64,000 bases of DNA from Akebia trifoliata. Taxonomy: Eukaryota; Streptophyta; Magnoliopsida; Ranunculales; Lardizabalaceae. The first letter of the stretch is position 1, and the number at the start of each line of letters is the position of its first letter. Shown here piece by piece: positions 61,403 through 64,000 of this stretch. A program made the translations under genes and the position numbers. Below the pieces are notes generated by a model, which did not search any database, was not told the origin of the DNA, and was given only the letters and a program-made list of their open reading frames with translations. Location of the stretch: NCBI GenBank assembly GCA_017979445.1, contig CM030706.1:33373330-33437329 (forward strand), read 5' to 3'.

Positions 61403-62950
61403 ATACAATTTTCCAAAGTTAAAAAAAGTTCGGTAGAGAAAGTGGGCATGCAAATTAGCAAGTCTCATGTATCTACTACGCAAATGCCCACAGACACACC
61501 ACAAGAATGCTCAGCTCGACTCTTGTTGACATGTATTGGTGGTCCTCCTTTCTTCTACCAGAAGATGCCACATAGGCATTGTTCTTATTCTATATGAACG
61601 TGACACCATTCTATATCCAGATTATTAAAATAAGTATGGTATTTGGGGTGCGGATAACCACGACCTTCATTTTATCCTTTTTTTTTTTTTTTTTGAAGAG
61701 GTTAGTTGATTTGCATAATCTACTTACATAAGAAAAGCTTTCGAATTTCTTAAAGAACTAGCAACATGATACAAGTGACCAAGAAAGAAATTGAAGGTAC
61801 AACTTGAATAACGTAAACATTGGTAAGAATCCAATGCCCTGAAAAACTCGATGATTTCTCTCTAAGGTTCGACTCTAGAGATTGAGTCAAGTGCTAAGAT
61901 CATGTTGAAAGTAGTCGATGGACAATCAATGCTCATGATGCTACATAGTACCATCACACATGTTATCCATTTTAATAGGACCAACTAGTTGTACGCCACT
62001 ACTTGTTGATTGCACACCAATCTTAAAAAATTCTTTATTTATTTTTATATAACTTCTATTTTAACTTATTGCTTGCACTTCAATAGATAACTTTTTAGGA
62101 TTTAACCTTTATTTTAACTTATAATTTTGTATTCTCCGCTTTGCTCATACTTTACGATTGATTTTGCTCAGTGTTCTTTTTGACTCTAACTTAATTAAAG
62201 AATTGATTTTTTAATCTTTGTTTATAAATTAATATAAACCTGTGTATTTCAAGAGAAAGTAACTTTTTGAACTTCATTTCGAAACGACAAAGTTTTCTTA
62301 AGAAAAATTATTAAACTAACAATAATTTTTATGAGAAAAGTTGAGGAAGAACAATTTTTTTTAATGAATAATGATATTTTGACGCCTCATCACAGAATTG
62401 TAGATCATTTATCTCGGGATATGTAAAACCATAAATCTTTTTCTTATGTATCTTAAGACAAATGATCTACGATTCTATGATGGGGTATATGTTAGAGGTG
62501 GGTGTCAGATTATCAAGACTCTTTTTTAATATTTTTGTATGTGGAGGGTAATCATCCAAATGAAGGGGAGTTTTTAAGTGATGGAATGCAATTGGTAATG
62601 GATGGTGTGCAACTAGTCGTCCCTTTTTTAATTTCTCCACTTATTTTATAATTTTCTTCGTTAGCTGATTTTATTTTACTTACTTATATTGGTGTGCTGT
62701 TAGAGAAATGAGCAATTTCATTACTTAATAATGCACGTGAATATCACGTTCATCTCAAATTCACGCGGTGATCCGACATATTGTCGTCATCATTCATTCT
62801 GCCCGAAAAGACACCATCTCACCCATCCGACCAAGAAAACCACTAACAAATTAATAATAAACTAAACTATAAAAAACTGAAACAAACAGACAGAATAAAC
62901 CATCGTCATCTTCAGCTTATAATCTGCGAAAAAAAAAAACCCTAACTTCT
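61403..62950. other. Intergenic, upstream of the POLLUX-like gene
   Basis: AT-rich with no coding region. A foldback repeat at about 62,381-62,490 pairs tgtagatcatttatc with its near reverse complement. The last 200 bp should include the promoter of the next gene, but no clear TATA box stands out. Confidence 0.5.
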
Positions 62951-62989
62951 CCAATTGTTCGAAACTCCAAAAGCTCAGATCTCTCCTCC

Positions 62990-63034
62990 ATGGATTCTCG
63001 CTCCAGAGATCATCACACCTTCAAAGGAGGATGA
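62990..63034 (+). promoter_or_regulatory. Upstream ORF in the 5' leader of the POLLUX-like gene
   Basis: An ATG at 62,990 opens a 14-codon frame (MDSRSRDHHTFKGG) ending at 63,034, 49 bp before the main start codon and in another frame. If the transcript starts upstream, it could reduce translation of the main frame. Confidence 0.5.
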
Positions 63035-63083
63035 CACAGTAAATAAAACCAGTCTCTCTACCTGTCACTCTCCACTCCGCAAA

Positions 63084-63851
63084 ATGCCTAAGAGTGATGG
63101 AGATTCAAACCCTAACCCTAACAAACCTGAAAGACGACCTCTTCTCAAGAAATCCAGAACGATTTCCCACGATTCTCGAAACTCCATTGCTTCCTCCACT
63201 CCACTGTTCTCTTCCGTACGTCGCATCTCTACTTCTCCTCCATCGGCTCATCGATTCCTTGTCGAAGGAACTTCGAACGATGATGATCGAATGGAGAACA
63301 GTAATGGCGGAATTTCTGATCGGGACTGGTACTATCCGTCATTCCTCGGCCCGCATACAGCTCGGAATCGTGTTAGGGTTAAGGCGGCTAAGTCGTCGAA
63401 GCTCGAATTGCCTCCTTTACCTGTTCGTTGTGCTCAGAAGATTCTTACTAATTCTGATGGTTTACGAATTCAAGTTCCTGATAGCGTTGATCAAGTTGTT
63501 TCTCCAGCTTTACCGATTTCGAAGGATAAATTGAGGGTCGAAGAAGTAAAGAAATCAGTTCGGTTGTTGAATCATTCTTCTTCTTCTTCTTCAACAACGA
63601 CAACTCCATCTGCTGTTAGAAGGAATTGGCGATTCGACAGCACTTCGATTGTTTATTTGGTTTGTTCTTAAGTTCCTAAAATGGATCCTTGTTTGGTTTA
63701 GTTTTTCAGCTTGAGACTCGTGTTTTTGGTTTCAGTTTTTACTAGCTTTGAACATGTTTTCTTCGCTTTCTTTCCGTTTCAGCTCATGATCACCTGTACA
63801 TTATCTGTATTATTGGCAGCTTATCTGCAAATGAAGCGTACAGAACTCCAG
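63084..63851 (+). CDS. CASTOR/POLLUX-type ion channel, 5' part (exons 1 and 2; continues beyond window)
   Basis: Exon 1 is 63,084-63,659 (192 codons) and exon 2 is 63,783-63,851 (23 codons), joined in phase 0 with GT/AG borders. Residues 1-75 are Ser/Pro/Arg-rich and disordered. Residues 79-89 (SDRDWYYPSFLG) match the D-x-W-x-YPSFLG motif of CASTOR/POLLUX (DMI1) N-termini. Residues 188-209 form the first membrane segment, followed by LQMKRTELQ, as in that family. Family members are nuclear-envelope cation channels needed for root symbiosis calcium signals, and also occur in non-symbiotic plants. The start is the first ATG in this frame; the frame is open upstream but has no ATG there. POLLUX versus CASTOR cannot be decided from this part. 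Confidence 0.8.
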
Positions 63852-64000
63852 GTGTCACTTTTATCCTTTCTAGGAAATTAAATTTGGGCTTGGTTCCTTG
63901 ATTCGATTTTGTTTCAGATTTTAAGGCCCTGCTTGGTACGTGGGAAAATCTCTTGCGAAATTATATATTTTTTGTGTTTGATTGATGGTTGTATTGCAAT

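Noticed and set aside
62955..63083. N-terminal extension of the POLLUX-like protein from 62,955
   Set aside because: The frame is open there, but it begins with TTG; the first in-frame ATG is 63,084 and the family-like text starts after it.

Overview
This window is nuclear DNA from a flowering plant, most likely a eudicot. The evidence is intron-rich genes of plant-specific families (GASA/snakin peptide, a CASTOR/POLLUX-type channel), Copia and L1-type retrotransposons, many MITEs, a tRNA-derived SINE, and a fragment of chloroplast rpoB in an intron. The species cannot be fixed from the sequence. Gene models come from splice-site logic and family resemblance; no transcripts or searches were available.

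Layout. (1) 1-23,682 and 32,620-47,884 are two copies of one block in direct orientation. Each carries an intact four-exon GASA-type cysteine-rich peptide gene (+), a short chimeric ORF with a BAG-like N-terminus, and an intact three-exon ACOT13-like acyl-CoA thioesterase gene (-). (2) Between the copies lies a spacer with a Gypsy-like LTR remnant and a complete but coding-dead Copia element (25,595-32,446; 449-bp LTRs, TGTGT target duplication), itself inserted in a MITE. (3) 47,885-49,844 is intergenic and holds a TIR element. (4) 49,845-57,290 is an intact six-exon gene for a ubiquitin-like-domain CTD phosphatase (UBLCP1 type, 334 aa). Its introns hold a SINE, a MITE, a plastid rpoB fragment and a decayed LINE. 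(5) 57,291-62,950 is repeat-rich intergenic DNA. (6) From 63,084 to the window end is the 5' part of a CASTOR/POLLUX-like ion channel gene.

The most informative structure is intron 2 of the two thioesterase genes. In copy 1 it is about 13 kb and holds an L1-type LINE broken by a Copia element and by a second LINE fragment, with a third LINE 3' end alongside. Copy 2 shares the outer LINE and the Copia 3' end but lacks one contiguous 8.24-kb piece, so the nested insertions came before the duplication and the deletion came after. Later changes are copy-specific: a MULE in copy 1 with a 9-bp target duplication and an empty site in copy 2, and two MITEs in copy 2. Long tracts that look identical by eye (about 725 bp and 1.0 kb), set among sequence differing by a few percent, suggest gene conversion.

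I see no operon, CRISPR array, prophage or dedicated defence system. The host genes are unrelated housekeeping, peptide-signalling and ion-channel genes. What is unusual here is the evolutionary layering.
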